Source of the DNA: Chromatiales bacterium
Lineage (GTDB): Bacteria; Pseudomonadota; Gammaproteobacteria; Thiohalomonadales; Thiohalomonadaceae
Direction: 5' to 3'
NCBI GenBank assembly: GCA_003251535.1
Contig: QKFD01000051.1
Coordinates: forward strand, 1 to 53,253
Length of the DNA stretch: 53,253 nt
Part shown: in pieces, positions 51,593 through 53,253 of the stretch
How the letters are laid out: each line of letters opens with the position of its first letter
Position numbering within the stretch: the first letter of the stretch is position 1
Position numbers and translations under genes: made by a program
Notes under the pieces: model-generated
What the model saw: only the letters and a program-made list of their open reading frames with translations
Databases searched by the model: none
Told to the model about the DNA's origin: nothing

Positions 51593-53029
51593 ATGAGCCT
51601 TCCCTCGCCACTGCTCTACCGTCGTTTAGCCGACACCCTGGCAACGGAGATCCGTAGTGGTCTGCGCGCCCCTGGCGAGCGCCTGCCTTCTGTGCGGGCG
51701 CTCTGTGCCGCCCATGGGGTGAGCCTGACCACTGCGGTACAGAGCTACCTGCTGTTGGAGCGGGAGGGGTGGGTGGAGGCGCGTCCGCGGCGTGGCTATT
51801 TTGTGCGGGCGCGACCCCAACCGCGGCAGGAGCCGGAGATCTCCCGTCCGACCATGGTGGCGCGGGAGATCGCAGTGGCCGATCTGGCCCTGAACATCCT
51901 GAAAGAGGCCCATCGTACCGATGTGATCCAGCTGGGGGCCGCCTGGGCCGATCCCCAGCTCTTGCCGCTCAAGCCGCTGCTGCGGGAGCAGGCCCGATGG
52001 GCCCGCCAACAGCCGCAGCTGGCCGGGGTGTACGAGGTGACCGCAGGCCACCCGGCGCTCCGCCACCAGATCGCCCGTCATCTGCGGCGGGCCGGCTGTC
52101 ACTGCGACCCTGACGAGGTAATTATCACCAACGGCTGCATGGAGGCGCTCACCCTCTCCCTGCGCGCCGTGGCCAAAGCGGGGGCGACGATCGCCATTGA
52201 GTCACCCACCTTTTACGGTGTGCTCCAGGCGGTGGAGGCGGCGGGGATGAAGGCGCTGGAGATCCCGACCCATCCACGGCATGGGATCGATCTAGGGGCA
52301 CTGGAGCGGGCCATCAGCCGTCACCGTATCGCCGCTTGTCTGTTGATCCCCAGCTTCAATAATCCCCTCGGCTCCTGCCTACCCGTAGCGCAGCGGGCCC
52401 CTCTGGCAGAGCTGTTGGCCGCGGCGGCGATCCCGCTCATCGAGGACGATGTATTCGGTGATCTCAGCTTTCAGTGGCCGCGGCCGCCGGCGGTGAAGGC
52501 GTTCGACCGCGACGGCAATATCCTGCTCTGTTCATCCTTTTCCAAGACCTTGGGGGCAGGTCTGCGGTTGGGGTATGTGGCGGCCGGTCGCTATGCGGAG
52601 CGGGTGGAGCACGGCAAGCTACTGGCCAATATCGCCACGGCTACCCTGTCACAAGCGACAGTAGCCAGCTATCTCAAAAAGGGTGACTATGAGCGCACCA
52701 TCCAGCACGCCAGCCGCGTCTACCAGCGCCGTAGCGAGCAGTTGCGCCACTGGCTCTCTCGCTATCTCCCGGCCGGCGCCCGCATTACCGAACCGCAAGG
52801 GGGGGTGACGCTCTGGGTGGAGCTGCCGCCGCAGCTGGATGGGGTTGTGGTACATGACGCCGCCTTGGCTGAGGGGCTCTCGGTGACGCCCGGTGTCATC
52901 TTTTCACCCCGCGGGGACTATACCCACCACCTGCGCCTAAGCTACGGCTTAGTCGAAGAGGCGGCGTTGGCGGGGGCCGCCCGTCGGTTGGGCAAGGTGA
53001 CCCAGCGTCTGTTGCGCCGCGGGGTGTGA
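51593..53029 (+). CDS. MocR-type GntR/aminotransferase regulator
   Basis: A 478-residue fusion of an N-terminal GntR winged helix (LYRRLADTLATEIRSGLRAP, GERLPSVRALCAAHGVSLTT, GYFVRARP) with a class I/II aminotransferase domain: VTAGHPALRHQIARHLRRAG, ESPTFYGVLQAVEAAGMKAL, IPSFNNPLGSCLP and the PLP-binding Lys 318 in SSFSKTLGAGLRLGYVAAG. MocR/PdxR-type proteins bind PLP and regulate adjacent metabolic genes, often divergent ones; the divergent methyltransferase at 50705-51499 is therefore a candidate target. A start at 51593 is consistent with the helix alignment. Confidence 0.9.
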   Translation: MSLPSPLLYRRLADTLATEIRSGLRAPGERLPSVRALCAAHGVSLTTAVQSYLLLEREGWVEARPRRGYFVRARPQPRQEPEISRPTMVAREIAVADLALNILKEAHRTDVIQLGAAWADPQLLPLKPLLREQARWARQQPQLAGVYEVTAGHPALRHQIARHLRRAGCHCDPDEVIITNGCMEALTLSLRAVAKAGATIAIESPTFYGVLQAVEAAGMKALEIPTHPRHGIDLGALERAISRHRIAACLLIPSFNNPLGSCLPVAQRAPLAELLAAAAIPLIEDDVFGDLSFQWPRPPAVKAFDRDGNILLCSSFSKTLGAGLRLGYVAAGRYAERVEHGKLLANIATATLSQATVASYLKKGDYERTIQHASRVYQRRSEQLRHWLSRYLPAGARITEPQGGVTLWVELPPQLDGVVVHDAALAEGLSVTPGVIFSPRGDYTHHLRLSYGLVEEAALAGAARRLGKVTQRLLRRGV

Positions 53030-53139
53030 GAGGCGAGGGGAGGGCACAGACGTGGTGTTCGGGACGCCGGCAAACCCGTGCTCTCCCCGCCGCCAACGGA
53101 TTATGGATGTACCTCATGGAGCGCAGGAGAAGGGCCAGT

Positions 53140-53253
53140 ATGTATCTGCTCTATCCCAGTCAACTGGGGGACAGCAAACAACCAGATGAGATCTTTGCAG
53201 AGGAGTTTTATGCGGCGCGTGCCGCCCAACTCCCCTGCGCCCTCTACGCCGAC
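53140..53253 (+). CDS. Unidentified protein, N-terminal fragment (cut by window edge)
   Basis: The last 38 codons of the window form an open frame beginning at the ATG at 53140 behind AGGAGAAGG, starting MYLLYPSQLGDSKQPDEIFA and continuing to the edge. Only the start is visible, so no function is assigned. The following EEFYAARAAQLPCALYAD suggests a soluble protein. Confidence 0.65.
   Translation, partial: MYLLYPSQLGDSKQPDEIFAEEFYAARAAQLPCALYAD

Noticed and set aside
1-53253. CRISPR arrays, integrases, transposases and rRNA genes
   Set aside because: Looked for repeated spacers, recombinase or transposase motifs and rRNA signatures throughout; none seen.

Overview
The window looks like the chromosome of a free-living, GC-rich gammaproteobacterium. 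The best evidence is the conserved block hemA / TPR lipoprotein / lolB / ispE / tRNA-Gln / prs / rplY / pth at the left end, in the order known from Pseudomonas and sulfur-oxidising or purple gammaproteobacteria. BaeS/BaeR-, YadG/YadH- and ImuA-type proteins agree with this. CowN, a protein that sustains nitrogenase under CO, suggests a nitrogen fixer. I cannot name the genus from sequence alone.

Layout. 1-5974: housekeeping block (tetrapyrrole, outer-membrane lipoprotein sorting, isoprenoid, PRPP, ribosomal protein L25, peptidyl-tRNA hydrolase). 6053-8754: nucleotidyltransferase-like protein and a c-type-heme diguanylate cyclase. 9333-11751: four-gene Ras-like GTPase/roadblock operon, followed by two tiny membrane/lipoprotein genes. 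12419-15190: Spy-like periplasmic protein divergent from a BaeS/BaeR pair. 15207-23483, minus strand: hybrid kinase, tyrosine phosphatase, citramalate synthase, riboflavin synthase, secreted rhodanese and a second diguanylate cyclase. 23484-28531: sparsely coding stretch with an orphan ribbon-helix-helix protein, a candidate small RNA, an 80-aa protein and a divergent pair of unrecognised proteins with basic disordered tails. 28716-36014: ImuA, DapE, a phosphotransferase/P-loop kinase fusion, a conserved hypothetical protein, a D,D-carboxypeptidase and adenine deaminase. 36037-39633: a 1198-residue CHASE-PAS-PAS-GGDEF-EAL protein with a C-terminal zinc-binding CZB-like domain. 39711-44517: YadGH-type ABC exporter, CowN, a yybP-ykoY manganese riboswitch upstream of a GDT1-type Mn exporter, and small hypothetical proteins including a YjfB-like one. 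44698-53253: 2OG-Fe(II) oxygenase, pyruvate phosphate dikinase, PAS histidine kinase, a frame-broken ankyrin gene, a methyltransferase, a MocR regulator and the start of another gene.

The main theme is signalling: three c-di-GMP proteins with different sensors (heme, Cache-like/GAF, CHASE/PAS/zinc), three histidine kinases and a polarity-type GTPase operon, placed among ordinary metabolism. The points I rate highest for follow-up are the GTPase/roadblock operon with a degenerate receiver partner, the divergent unknown pair at 26.3-28.0 kb, the candidate RNA ending in a strong terminator at 23.64 kb, the heme/four-cysteine diguanylate cyclase, and the visible switch logic of the Mn riboswitch. 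No CRISPR array, integrase, transposase or rRNA was seen.
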